From Ruminococcaceae bacterium UBA1417 (GTDB lineage Bacteria; Bacillota; Clostridia; Oscillospirales; Acutalibacteraceae): 34,905 bases of DNA. Under the pieces are notes generated by a model. It saw only the letters and a program-made list of their open reading frames with translations, did no database searches and was not told the DNA's origin. The first letter of the stretch is position 1. Each line of letters starts with the position of its first letter. Below are positions 7,864-16,130 of this stretch, one piece after another. The DNA lies in NCBI GenBank assembly GCA_002305575.1, contig DBPP01000037.1, positions 64,924 through 99,828 on the forward strand. The letters are read 5' to 3'. The position numbers and the translations under genes were made by a program.

Positions 7864-8082
7864 ATGAAGAAAACTTACAAGATTGAAGTTGACTGCGCCA
7901 ACTGTGCAAATCTGATGGAAGAAGCTGCCCGCAAGACCGCCGGTGTTGCGTCTGCTACTGTGAACTTTATGACCCAGAAGATGATCGTGGAATTTGATCA
8001 GGGGTAGGATGCGGTTAAAGTTATGGACGGCGTGCTGAAGGCCTGCAAAAAGGTGGAGCCCGATTGCGAGATCTTCCTGTAA
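7864..8082 (+). pseudogene. Heavy-metal-associated (HMA) chaperone interrupted by amber codon
   Basis: The frame from ATG 7864 (AAAGGAG upstream) encodes a CopZ-like HMA protein: KTYKIEVDCANCANLMEEAA with a CxxC metal site at about 11-14, then TVNFMTQKMIVEFD. A TAG at 8005-8007 (codon 48) breaks it. The same frame continues as DAVKVMDGVLKACKKVEPDCEIFL to a TAA at 8080-8082, exactly the expected family ending. Without the TAG it would be a normal 72-residue protein. A 47-residue fragment keeps the CxxC but loses the last strand and helix of the ferredoxin-like fold. The ATPase downstream has no HMA domain of its own, so this would be its natural chaperone. Confidence 0.82.
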
Positions 8083-8175
8083 GCCGTTTGGGAAGCGCCC
8101 AGAGAGCGCAAGCTTTCGGGTGCTTTTCACCGCAAACAAGTAAACAATTAAGCAATCGTAGAAAGGAGTGCTACC

Positions 8176-10176
8176 ATGCAAGAATGGATTGAAAGCGGCC
8201 TCTTGCTCGTTGTCACAATTTTGTCCGTGGTTTTACTGTTTATCGGGCAGAAAAAAAGCAGCGGCATGACAAAGAAACAGAAGGTCATGCTGTGGCGTAT
8301 CTTCGTTGCAACCGCATTGCTGTTGGCGCTGCAAACTTTGGGCGCTGAAGCATTCGATCAGCTGGGGGCAGCCGGACGATGGGTTCGTTTGGCCGTTTAT
8401 TTGGTCGATTACTTAATCATTGGATACGACATTCTGAAAAAAGCGTTTAAAGGCATCTGCAATCGGCAGGTGTTTGATGAAAATTTCCTGATGGCCGTTG
8501 CCACTTTGGGCGCGCTGGCTCTGGCGGTCTATGAGAATGGAGAGTATCTGGAGGTCATTGCCGTCATGCTGTTCTATCAGGTCGGCGAATGGTTCCAGAG
8601 CTATGCGGTGGGCAGGAGCCGCCGCAACATCAGCGACCTGATGGATATTCGTCCCGACTACGCCAATGTAGAACGGGACGGCAAGCTGGAAAAGGTTGAC
8701 CCCGATGAAGTGGAAGTCGGGAGCACAATCATTGTTCAGCCCGGTGAGAAGGTGCCCATTGACGGCATTATTGTGGAGGGAACTTCTACCCTGAACACGG
8801 CAGCGCTGACCGGTGAATCTCTGCCGAGAGATGCCAAGGCAGGCGATCAGGTCATCAGCGGCTGCATCAACATGACCGGTGTGCTCAAAATTCAAACCGA
8901 CAAGGCGTTTGGAGAATCCACGGTATCCAAGATCCTCGATTTGGTGGAAAACGCATCTTCCCGTAAATCCAAGTCGGAAGATTTTATCTCCCGCTTTGCC
9001 CGTATCTATACGCCGGCGGTTTGCTATGCGGCTTTGGCATTGGCCATCCTGCCGCCGCTGGTGCAGATGCTGGGCATGGGTCTGGCTCCGTCTTGGGAAA
9101 CCTGGATCTATCGCGCCCTCACCTTCCTGGTAGCCAGCTGTCCGTGCGCGCTGGTCATCAGTATTCCGCTCAGCTTCTTTGCCGGCATTGGCGGCGCAAG
9201 CAGAGCCGGTGTGCTGGTCAAAGGCTCCAACTATCTGGAAACGCTGTCCCAGGTCAAAACCCTTGTCTTTGACAAAACCGGTACCCTGACCCAAGGCGTT
9301 TTTGAGGTCAACGGCATCCACCACAGCGAAATCAGTGACGAGAAACTGGTGGAATACGCTGCCTTGGCCGAGAGCGCATCCTCCCATCCCATCAGCAAGA
9401 GCCTTCAGAAGGCGTATGGAAAAGAAATCGATCGTTCCCGTGTCCGAGATATTCAGGAGATCAGCGGCAACGGCGTCATTGCGAAAGTGGATGGTGTAGA
9501 GGTTGCGGCTGGCAATGACAAACTGATGGACCGTCTGGGTGTTGCATATATTTCCTGCCACAGCGTCGGTACGATCATCCATATGGCCATTAACGGAAGC
9601 TATGCCGGCCATATCGTGATTGCCGACATTGTGAAGCCCCACAGCAAGCAGGCGATTCGGGAGCTCAAGGCTGCCGGGGTTCGTAAGACGGTGATGCTCA
9701 CCGGCGATGCCCAAAAGGTGGCCGATCAGGTGGCTGCATCTTTGGGGCTGGATGAGGTCTACAGCGAACTGCTTCCTGCGGATAAGGTGGAAAAAGTGGA
9801 GGAACTTTTGAGAACAAAGTCCGAGCGCGAAAAGCTGGCCTTTGTCGGTGACGGCATCAATGATGCACCGGTGCTTGGACGGGCGGATATTGGTATCGCT
9901 ATGGGGGCGATGGGTTCGGATGCTGCGATTGAAGCCGCAGATGTTGTCCTGATGGACGACGATCCGCTGCAAATTTCCAAGGCAATCAAGATCTCCCGCA
10001 AATGTTTGGGGATCGTCTACCAGAATATCGTACTGTCCATTGTGGTAAAACTGGCCTGTCTGATTCTGGTTGCATTCGGTGTAGCCAATATGTGGCTGGC
10101 TGTTTTCGCAGACGTGGGCGTTATGATCCTGGCAATCTTAAATGCAATCCGCGCGTTGCGCGTGCAAAATTTGTGA
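8176..10176 (+). CDS. Zn/Cd/Pb-type P1B ATPase
   Basis: This 666-residue P-type ATPase exports divalent soft metals across the cytoplasmic membrane. It has TGES at 212-215 (actuator), the CPC metal motif at 322-324, DKTGT at 366-370 (phosphorylated Asp), SSHP at 402-405 and GDGIND in the P domain. The last membrane pair carries VVK and FADVG, the Lys and Asp that mark the ZntA/CadA (P1B-2) subgroup. There is no N-terminal HMA domain; the separate upstream HMA gene would supply it. AAAGGAG precedes the start. It is divergent from the ArsR repressor. Confidence 0.95.
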   Translation: MQEWIESGLLLVVTILSVVLLFIGQKKSSGMTKKQKVMLWRIFVATALLLALQTLGAEAFDQLGAAGRWVRLAVYLVDYLIIGYDILKKAFKGICNRQVFDENFLMAVATLGALALAVYENGEYLEVIAVMLFYQVGEWFQSYAVGRSRRNISDLMDIRPDYANVERDGKLEKVDPDEVEVGSTIIVQPGEKVPIDGIIVEGTSTLNTAALTGESLPRDAKAGDQVISGCINMTGVLKIQTDKAFGESTVSKILDLVENASSRKSKSEDFISRFARIYTPAVCYAALALAILPPLVQMLGMGLAPSWETWIYRALTFLVASCPCALVISIPLSFFAGIGGASRAGVLVKGSNYLETLSQVKTLVFDKTGTLTQGVFEVNGIHHSEISDEKLVEYAALAESASSHPISKSLQKAYGKEIDRSRVRDIQEISGNGVIAKVDGVEVAAGNDKLMDRLGVAYISCHSVGTIIHMAINGSYAGHIVIADIVKPHSKQAIRELKAAGVRKTVMLTGDAQKVADQVAASLGLDEVYSELLPADKVEKVEELLRTKSEREKLAFVGDGINDAPVLGRADIGIAMGAMGSDAAIEAADVVLMDDDPLQISKAIKISRKCLGIVYQNIVLSIVVKLACLILVAFGVANMWLAVFADVGVMILAILNAIRALRVQNL

Positions 10177-10234
10177 TTTGAAAAAAGACAGGCGCAGGCT
10201 CCATATGAGCCGCTCCGGATTATACGGACAACAC

Positions 10235-10336
10235 AAAAAGGCCCTAAGCAGGAAATATTCCGTCTTAAGCGGAGTGGCATAGCGTTAGCTTCGCCACTCT
10301 TGCTAAAACCGGATATTTCTGGCCAGGGCCTTTTTT
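10235..10336. terminator. Large bidirectional terminator between convergent genes
   Basis: An outer stem AAAAAGGCCCT (10235-10245) pairs with AGGGCCTTTTTT (10325-10336), giving T runs on both strands. Inside is a second imperfect stem (AGGAAATATTCCG at 10250-10262 with CGGATATTTCT at 10310-10320) and an inner hairpin GAGTGGC/GCCACTC (10272-10278 and 10293-10299). It serves the convergent ATPase and alcohol dehydrogenase genes. The nested structure is longer than needed for termination. Confidence 0.8.
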
Positions 10337-10389
10337 GTCTTGTCGGAACCAACTGGGGCAGTTCAATTTGTCCCATTCAAATTATACGA

Positions 10390-11559
10390 TTATTTCATGC
10401 TGTCTTTCAGAATTTCCACGATTTCCGCATGGGTCAGCGTTTTATAGCCGCCCTCCATGATAAAGGAACCTTTTGCAATACCGTCGAGCATTTCTTCCGT
10501 GACACCAAGCGCTTTACTGTTCATAACAAGACCGATCTCCTTCATCCACGTCTCCATGCGGTCAAGTCCCTCGGCGGCGATTTCGGCATCGGTTTTGCCT
10601 GCGGGGTTAACATCCCATACATTGACCGCATATCGCTTGAATTTTTGCAGTCCATAGGGGAAGATGAAGCGGTAGTACGGCATGGAGATAGCCGAAAGGG
10701 TCATGCCATGGGTTGCGTCTGTATAGGCGCCGATGGACTGCCCAATCATGTGTACCATCCAGTCGGTGGATTTCCCTTTGGCGATCAGGGTGTTCAGTGC
10801 CCAGGTGGCCGTCCACATGATGTTGCTGCGAGCCTCATAATCGGTGGGATGCTTCACCGCAATGCGGGAAGCATGGATTAAAGAGCGCATCAGCCCCTCC
10901 GAAAGGTAATCGGAGGTGTTGTCATCCTCACCGGAAAAATACTGTTCGGTGATGTGGTTGAAAATATCGTAGATACCGGCCACCATCTGATACGGCGGCA
11001 GGGTGTAGGTAAACTCCGGATTGAGAATAGAAAATTTCGGAAATACGTTGTCGCCAAACACATGGCCGATTTTCAATTTCTGCTCATGGTTGGTGATGAC
11101 CGCGCCGCCGTTCATCTCCGAGCCGGTGCCCACCATGGTCAGCACACAGCCAACTGGGATGATTTCATTGTCCACATCCTCCATATGCAGATAGTACTTT
11201 TCCCATGGGTCGCTTTCGCAATAGGTGGAAACGGAAACGGCTTTGGCGTAGTCGCACACGGAGCCGCCGCCTACCGCCAAGATCAAATCCACTTTATTGT
11301 CCTTGGCCAACCGGCAGCCCTCGTAGAGTTTCTGCACGGTGGGGTTGGGCATGACGCCTGCGTCCTCCACGATTGTTTTACCGCAGTCTCGCAGGATCGT
11401 GGTCACCTGATCATAGATCCCGTTCTTCTTAATAGAGCCGCCGCCATAGCAGAGCAGTACGGTGGGGCCATATTTGGAAAGTTCCTGCCGTAGCCCACTG
11501 AGCGATTCCTTCCCAAAATAAAGGCGGGTGGGGTTGCAATACGTAAATTCTCCTAACAT
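10390..11559 (-). CDS. Iron-containing alcohol dehydrogenase (butanol dehydrogenase-like)
   Basis: This 389-residue protein is of the BDH/YqhD branch of group III alcohol dehydrogenases. It has NPTRLYFGKESL at the start, the nucleotide site VGGGSVCDYAKA, and metal-binding Asp/His in GIYDIFNHITEQYF and further His in WMVHMIGQSIGAYTDATHGMTLS. It reduces aldehydes with NAD(P)H, with Fe or Zn at the active site; YqhD-type enzymes detoxify reactive aldehydes. GGAGGT lies before the ATG. It is the last gene of the operon starting at the SDR gene, 18 bases after the flavin reductase. Confidence 0.93.
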   Translation of the reverse strand: MLGEFTYCNPTRLYFGKESLSGLRQELSKYGPTVLLCYGGGSIKKNGIYDQVTTILRDCGKTIVEDAGVMPNPTVQKLYEGCRLAKDNKVDLILAVGGGSVCDYAKAVSVSTYCESDPWEKYYLHMEDVDNEIIPVGCVLTMVGTGSEMNGGAVITNHEQKLKIGHVFGDNVFPKFSILNPEFTYTLPPYQMVAGIYDIFNHITEQYFSGEDDNTSDYLSEGLMRSLIHASRIAVKHPTDYEARSNIMWTATWALNTLIAKGKSTDWMVHMIGQSIGAYTDATHGMTLSAISMPYYRFIFPYGLQKFKRYAVNVWDVNPAGKTDAEIAAEGLDRMETWMKEIGLVMNSKALGVTEEMLDGIAKGSFIMEGGYKTLTHAEIVEILKDSMK

Positions 11560-11577
11560 AATCGTACCTCCAAGTTT

Positions 11578-12126
11578 TTATGATTCGGTCGTCGTTTCGG
11601 ACAGGCTTTTTCCAAACCGGTAGAGTTCTTCCAGCTTTTCCGCAGAACCGTTCTCTTTCCCGTAGGCGGTAAACATGCCCATATCCTGAAGCCCTAAATA
11701 CAGCAGGAAGGCGTTCTGATACTCGAAGATTGCCCCGCTGTATACATGGTCGCTGCCGGAGGAAAGGATTAGCGCCGCCTTTTTCAGATGTTTCGGTTTA
11801 TCCAGCGCATAGATGCGGTTGATGGCGCACTGGAGTTGCCCGGAAAAGCTGTGGTAATAGACGGGAGAGGCCAGAACGATCATCTCCGCCGCATCCAACA
11901 GCGGGTACACCTCCTGCATATCGTCTTTCTGCACGCATTGCCGCGCATGGCCGGAATCTTTTTTGTGGCAGTATTCGCAGGCGAGGCAACCGGCAATCTT
12001 CTTCTGGCAAACATTGACAATATCCACCTGATGGCCGTTTTCCCGTGCGCCCTTTGCAAACGAATCCACCATAGCGGCAGTATTTCCGTTTGGACGGGGG
12101 CTGCCATTCAAAACAAGGATCTTCAT
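11578..12126 (-). CDS. NAD(P)H-dependent flavin reductase/iron-sulfur flavoprotein-like
   Basis: This 182-residue flavodoxin-fold protein begins KILVLNGSPRPNGNT, the FMN phosphate loop of the NADPH-dependent FMN reductase family. It has CLACEYCHKKDSGHARQC (about 47-64), a cysteine cluster as in iron-sulfur flavoproteins that may bind a 4Fe-4S cluster, and ASPVYYHSFSGQLQ for flavin contact. It would transfer electrons from NAD(P)H to an unknown acceptor. It begins three bases after the cyclophilin-fold lipoprotein stop and is followed by the alcohol dehydrogenase. Confidence 0.9.
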   Translation of the reverse strand: MKILVLNGSPRPNGNTAAMVDSFAKGARENGHQVDIVNVCQKKIAGCLACEYCHKKDSGHARQCVQKDDMQEVYPLLDAAEMIVLASPVYYHSFSGQLQCAINRIYALDKPKHLKKAALILSSGSDHVYSGAIFEYQNAFLLYLGLQDMGMFTAYGKENGSAEKLEELYRFGKSLSETTTES

Positions 12127-12129
12127 CTT

Positions 12130-12774
12130 TCAGTTCTCCAAGGAAAAGGTGACCGTTACATCCCCGCTGCCAAGAGCTTGTTCCCAGCCGGTGAGGTCGT
12201 CAATATGGCCCAAACGGGTATAGCTCCAGGAATTCGAACCGTAGAACATCACAATCTGATTGCCCTGATAGAGCACAATATCGCCCGCTTGCGGTGTGGT
12301 CTGGTTGTTGCTGGTGGGAAGGCTCTGCCCCAAAGGACCAACCTTCTCAAAACCGGCATAATCGCTGAGCTGGAGCGTAACAGGTCCCTGCTCCATCATC
12401 TGAACCAATGCCTCCACAGCGCTGTTCTGCTCCAATGTGGCGGTAAAATCCCGCCCGTTTACCTCAACATTCATTTTCATTTCGTTGTTTTCCTCCTCGT
12501 TGGACTTGTTTTCTGCGATTTTAGATTCCGGCCCTGTGGCGGGGGTTGCCTGAGCCTCCGAGGTCGTGACGGAATCGCGTTGTTCAGAAGCGTTGTTCGA
12601 TTCTGTCGTTTCCGGTTCCGAAGGGGTTGCCGCCTTGGAAGAAGGTACAGCTTCAACCTGAGCAGCAGAACGGCTCTCCGGTTCTGTACCAGTCTGTGCA
12701 ACATGACCGCAGCCCGGAAACAATACGGTCAGAGCCAGTACGGCGGCAAGCGCCAGCGTGATCCTTTTTTTCAT
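12130..12774 (-). CDS. Lipoprotein with cyclophilin-like fold domain
   Basis: This 214-residue protein has a signal peptide with the lipobox LFPGC (lipidated Cys at about 22), and a long linker rich in Ser, Thr, Glu and Ala (about 25-100). The C-terminal domain starts at MNVEVNGRDFTATLEQNSAV and contains AGDIVLYQGNQIVMFYGSNSWSYTRLGHI. That is the COG2164/cyclophilin-like-2 family, which shares the cyclophilin beta barrel; its reaction is not established. It should be anchored outside the membrane. It is located between a LysE-type exporter and a flavin reductase, and a paralogue lies in the same operon (14610-15191). The open frame extends further upstream but overlaps LysE; ATG 12774 with the signal peptide is the real start. 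Confidence 0.88.
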   Translation of the reverse strand: MKKRITLALAAVLALTVLFPGCGHVAQTGTEPESRSAAQVEAVPSSKAATPSEPETTESNNASEQRDSVTTSEAQATPATGPESKIAENKSNEEENNEMKMNVEVNGRDFTATLEQNSAVEALVQMMEQGPVTLQLSDYAGFEKVGPLGQSLPTSNNQTTPQAGDIVLYQGNQIVMFYGSNSWSYTRLGHIDDLTGWEQALGSGDVTVTFSLEN

Positions 12775-12803
12775 GGCTGATACACCACTTTCCCATTTAA
12801 AAT

Positions 12804-13412
12804 TTAGAAAAATATCCTGACAAAAACGATGATTCCGAAGACACAAAGGATGCTGCCGAAGATGCGGTTCATGGTCCGAAGTCGAAATGTTGCCGCGCGT
12901 CTTTTGATCCATTGTGTGACGGCAGAAAGCGTACCCCACCAGAAATAGGTTCCCATGAATACCCCGGTTACCAGCAAGAACCCATTCGGAAACCCATTGA
13001 TTTCCGCAATTCCAAAGTAGGAGAACGCAAAGAGAAAGGTCAAAATGGATGTGGGATTGGTGATTCCGATGAGAAAGGAAGTCGAAAACAGCTTTACGCC
13101 GGCAAGAGATTCCTGCGAGGCAGGAAGTTCTTCTTGAGGGCGGAGCAGGGATCTCAGTCCCATGACGAGAATCAAAATGCCGCCTGCCACCATGATGACG
13201 GTTTGCCACCGGAGCAGAAAATCCGAAATATGCGTGAGGCCAAAAGCGCCTACACAGGCATAGAAGCAGTCTGCCACAGAAGACCCGAGCCCGGTCAGCA
13301 AACCGGCTTTTACACCGAAGGCCCAGGTTCTCTGTACGGTCAAGGCCCCGACTGCCCCGACAGGCAAACCAAATAGAATACCAATCCAAATTCCTCGCAG
13401 CAGATCATCCAT
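12804..13412 (-). CDS. LysE/RhtB family exporter
   Basis: This 202-residue protein has six hydrophobic segments, opening with GIWIGILFGLPVGAVGALTVQR, the LysE-family signature (G-x-x-x-G-P-V/L-x-x-x). LysE/RhtB proteins export amino acids or similar small molecules. The start at 13412 is chosen because GGGAG lies five bases upstream; an earlier ATG at 13466 would overlap the DUF3737 stop and has no hydrophobic start. It sits in the middle of the SDR-led operon. The substrate is not inferable. Confidence 0.88.
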   Translation of the reverse strand: MDDLLRGIWIGILFGLPVGAVGALTVQRTWAFGVKAGLLTGLGSSVADCFYACVGAFGLTHISDFLLRWQTVIMVAGGILILVMGLRSLLRPQEELPASQESLAGVKLFSTSFLIGITNPTSILTFLFAFSYFGIAEINGFPNGFLLVTGVFMGTYFWWGTLSAVTQWIKRRAATFRLRTMNRIFGSILCVFGIIVFVRIFF

Positions 13413-13462
13413 GTTTTCTCCCAACTTGGAACAGAGGGGGAGATTAGGCCCCTTAGTTCCAA

Positions 13463-14326
13463 TCACGCGCAGGCGGTTTCAGCCTTTTGTTTTCCAATCC
13501 GTACAACACCGGTTCCTTCTTCAATATCCCGGATGATCTCACCCACTGTAGGCACGGTGATCTGGCTGCCGGACAGAGGATTCTTGATGCTGATTACCGG
13601 CGTGGTGATGGTCGCTTCCACTTCGCTGCGCTCAAAGGCCAGATCGCAGTCCACCATCTCGCAATTGATGAGTTTCAGACCTTTGCAGTAGCACAGGGGT
13701 TGGGTGCCGATAATCTTGCAGTTTTCAAAGGTGACGTTCTCACAGTACCAAGCCAGGTACTCGCCCTTGACAACGCTATTGCGCACGGTGATATTTTTGG
13801 CGTGCCAGAAGGCATCCTTGGTGTCAAAGGTGCAGTTTTCGAAAACGGAATCTTCAATGTATTGGAAGGAATATTTGCCCTTCATCCGTACATCACGAAA
13901 GTGCAGATTGGTGGAGCGCATCATGAAATATTCACTCTCGGCATCGCAGTTCTCCATCTTGATGCCTCGTACCGACCAACCGAACTCCGGGGAAAGGATA
14001 TGGCAGCCGCGCATGGTGATATCCTGACACTCCCGCAGGGCTTTGATTCCGTGGAGCTTTGTATGTTCCATGGTGATGTGGTCGGAATACCACAGGGCTG
14101 CCCGGCACAGTTCGGTCATTTCCGAATCCCGAATGGTCAGACCGTGGTCGTGCCAGAAGGGATAACGCAAATTGAAGAAGCTGTGTTCCACCTGCACATT
14201 GCGGCACTCCTTGAAGGCGCTCTCACCATCGGCTGGGCCATCAAAGGAGCAGTCCTTTACCAAAATATCCTTGCTGCCATAGAGGGCACGCTCGGCATCA
14301 AACGTCTGGTTCTGAATCGTTTTCAT
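13463..14326 (-). CDS. DUF3737 family protein (right-handed beta-helix)
   Basis: This 287-residue protein is built of short repeats such as VKDCSFDG, ITMRGCHIL, KNITVRNSVVKGEY and ENVTFENCKIIG. It is the DUF3737 family, predicted to form a right-handed parallel beta-helix like pentapeptide or pectate-lyase folds. There is no signal peptide, so it is cytoplasmic. The function is unknown; such helices may bind carbohydrates or act as scaffolds. The many Trp/His/Cys residues (SPEFGWSVRG, FWHDHG) suggest a binding groove. It is in the operon between the 85-aa protein and the LysE exporter. Confidence 0.88.
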   Translation of the reverse strand: MKTIQNQTFDAERALYGSKDILVKDCSFDGPADGESAFKECRNVQVEHSFFNLRYPFWHDHGLTIRDSEMTELCRAALWYSDHITMEHTKLHGIKALRECQDITMRGCHILSPEFGWSVRGIKMENCDAESEYFMMRSTNLHFRDVRMKGKYSFQYIEDSVFENCTFDTKDAFWHAKNITVRNSVVKGEYLAWYCENVTFENCKIIGTQPLCYCKGLKLINCEMVDCDLAFERSEVEATITTPVISIKNPLSGSQITVPTVGEIIRDIEEGTGVVRIGKQKAETACA

Positions 14327-14355
14327 ATTAAAAACCTCCAGTCTGCAATCAAAGT

Positions 14356-14613
14356 TTATTTTGCTTTCTCCATTTGATAGAGAAGATAGTCAAGACAGTC
14401 AATTCGCTTTTCATCTCTATGAAGTTTTTCCAGCAAATGCTTTCTGTGGTTGGAAAGAAGCCGGAACTGCTGTTCTTTATCGTTTCTGTCCTGAAGCTCC
14501 ATAAATCTTTCCACCATTTCACTTGTACAGCCGGCGTCCTTCAAATTTTGTACGACGGTATATGTGTACGGGTTCTCCTTTTGAGCCGGCGCCTGTTTTC
14601 TCTGCATCGTCAT
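14356..14613 (-). CDS. Small conserved helical protein, unknown function
   Basis: This 85-residue, highly charged protein contains YTYTVVQNLKDAGCTSEMVERFMEL followed by a coiled-coil-like stretch (NHRKHLLEKLHRDEKRIDCLDYLLYQM). I have an impression of similar small proteins next to redox genes in clostridia but know no function. It overlaps the upstream lipoprotein stop by ATGA, a sign of translational coupling. The GAA-GGA context is poor, which fits coupling. An alternative start is the second Met at 14607. There are no membrane segments. Confidence 0.75.
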   Translation of the reverse strand: MTMQRKQAPAQKENPYTYTVVQNLKDAGCTSEMVERFMELQDRNDKEQQFRLLSNHRKHLLEKLHRDEKRIDCLDYLLYQMEKAK

Positions 14614-15191
14614 TCACCATCACGGATCACTACAATCTGATTGCCCCAGCCTTCCAGAACCGGGTTGTTTTCTACAGCATCTACAAATGCATCGGTTGCC
14701 TCAAAAATACCGATCAAGGTGTATTCTTCGTTGATCTGCGCGTCATGGTAATAGAGTACAATGCGGTTTGGATCGGAATAATACACTTCTCCCGCGTGCG
14801 CCTCGGTTACGGTTTCGCTGTTATCGGGAATTTCGTACCGGCTTGGAATATCGTAATACTCCATGACATCGGATTCGTCATAGCTGTAAACCGGCAGCCG
14901 CCAATCCGTAGTGCCTACATATCCGGCAATGGCTGCTGCGGTGCTGTTGTCCTCCAGGTGCATGACAAAGGGCTCTCCGTTATCGCCAAACTGGACGGTC
15001 AATTCCGTGGCGTTCGAACCGGGAATATTGTCTGACTCTTCACGGTTCTGGCCACTCGTTTGAGACGAAGAAACACGGTTGCTTTCCTCAGCCGAACCGG
15101 ATTCGGACGAGCCGGACGGGCCGCTACATCCGGTCATTGCCATACCGAGTACCAAAAGCATGCCTATGATGGCAACGAACTTTTTTTTCAT
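14610..15191 (-). CDS. Lipoprotein with cyclophilin-like fold domain (second copy)
   Basis: This 193-residue protein has a signal peptide with the lipobox AMTGC (Cys at about 22), a Ser/Glu/Asn-rich linker (about 23-62), and then a domain beginning ELTVQFGDNGEPFVMHLEDNSTA. It contains AHAGEVYYSDPNRIVLYYHDAQINEEYTLIG. This matches the same cyclophilin-like fold family as the 12130-12774 gene, though the two domains are clearly diverged. It is the second gene after the LysR-type promoter, 48 bases from the SDR gene. It is predicted to be membrane-anchored on the outer face. Confidence 0.85.
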   Translation of the reverse strand: MKKKFVAIIGMLLVLGMAMTGCSGPSGSSESGSAEESNRVSSSQTSGQNREESDNIPGSNATELTVQFGDNGEPFVMHLEDNSTAAAIAGYVGTTDWRLPVYSYDESDVMEYYDIPSRYEIPDNSETVTEAHAGEVYYSDPNRIVLYYHDAQINEEYTLIGIFEATDAFVDAVENNPVLEGWGNQIVVIRDGE

Positions 15192-15239
15192 ACGGGTTCA
15201 ACTCCTTGTTGTATTAAGGTTCGGGCTATCTCTTGATGA

Positions 15240-16010
15240 TTAAAGAAACGCCCCATTGCAGACCTGCAAGACCTGCCCTTTCACATGGCGCCCCATCTTG
15301 CTGGCCAGATACAAGCAGGCATAGGCCTGGTCCATTGGGTCGCATTCCGGGCCGGGAAAGTAAACGAAATGGCCGCTGTATTTGAGCATTTCCGCACCGC
15401 CCGGCTGTTCTCCCGCTTTATTCGCCAGATGCGCCGGGGTAACCGTAGCACCGGGGGCGACTGCGTTGCAGCGGACGTTGGTGTCAATCAGCCGCATGGC
15501 CACATTTTTTGTGAGCGTGTTTAATGCACCTTTTGTGGAGGTATAGGTAGCGCCGCAAAATGGGCGGATGCCATTGACGGAGGACACGTTGATGATGACG
15601 CCGTCATTCTTGGGCAGGAAGATTTTCAGCGCTTCCCGGATATACCGCATGGGACCGCCCAAATTGGTGTTCATCACATACATCATCCAGTCGTCATCGG
15701 TTTCGTCGATCATTTTCTGTTCCCCGATACCAGCGTTGTTGATGAGAATATCCACGTCTCCAAATTCTTTGAGAGCCGTTTCAAACACGCGCTTGGTATC
15801 TTCGGTGGAGCAAACGTCGGCGACCACACCGATAGCCCTGCCGCCTTTTGCTCGAATACCGTCTACAACGGCGTCCAGCTTTTCCTTTCCACGGGCAGTA
15901 ATCACCACGGCTGCGCCTTCTTCCGCAAATAACTCCGCCATTGTTTGACCCATACCGTAGCTGGCCCCGGTGATAATCGCAACTTTTTCTTTGAGCATCT
16001 GTGCTTCCAT
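15240..16010 (-). CDS. SDR family oxidoreductase
   Basis: This protein of about 256 residues is of the classical short-chain dehydrogenase type: TGASYGMG (nucleotide loop), NNAG, the catalytic Ser in NVSSVNG, and YTSTK with the catalytic Tyr and Lys. ITAR after the second strand suggests a preference for NADPH. It converts an alcohol/ketone pair in an unknown substrate; hydroxysteroid dehydrogenases belong to the same subgroup but nothing here proves that. ATG 16010 is preferred (AGAGG nine bases upstream); a TTG at 16019 would add three residues. It is the first gene of the eight-gene operon driven by the LysR-type promoter. Confidence 0.9.
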   Translation of the reverse strand: MEAQMLKEKVAIITGASYGMGQTMAELFAEEGAAVVITARGKEKLDAVVDGIRAKGGRAIGVVADVCSTEDTKRVFETALKEFGDVDILINNAGIGEQKMIDETDDDWMMYVMNTNLGGPMRYIREALKIFLPKNDGVIINVSSVNGIRPFCGATYTSTKGALNTLTKNVAMRLIDTNVRCNAVAPGATVTPAHLANKAGEQPGGAEMLKYSGHFVYFPGPECDPMDQAYACLYLASKMGRHVKGQVLQVCNGAFL

Positions 16011-16052
16011 TTGAATCAACCTCTTTCCATCATGCCTGTTCTTTACATCTTC

Positions 16053-16110
16053 AGTGTACTGCCAAAGGAGATAAATATCAAATACTTATGTTTTATTGAT
16101 TTCCATAGTT
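16053..16110 (-). promoter_or_regulatory. Promoter of SDR operon with putative LysR box
   Basis: On the minus strand TTGATA (16081-16076), a 17-bp spacer and TACACT (16058-16053). The stretch 16075-16110, overlapping the -35, is 31/36 identical to 21821-21856 in front of the amide-hydrolase operon, and holds the same position relative to that promoter. This is the usual place for a LysR-type activator to bind. It lies only 20 bases from the permease stop, and I see no terminator between, so read-through from the upstream operon is possible. Confidence 0.8.
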
Positions 16111-16130
16111 AATAATAATGGAATATTTTT

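Noticed and set aside
8005..8007. Pyrrolysine or general amber read-through in the HMA gene
   Set aside because: TAG ends other genes here normally (20623-20625 and 23500-23502), no pylT or pylS is in view, and the site is not a known Pyl protein.
8413..9972. Open frame of about 520 codons on the minus strand
   Set aside because: It is the shadow of the P1B ATPase, whose motifs in the plus frame are unambiguous.
12775..13389. N-terminal extension of the 12130-12774 lipoprotein to about 419 residues
   Set aside because: The extension is an out-of-frame reading of the LysE exporter; the signal peptide and lipobox fix the start at 12774.
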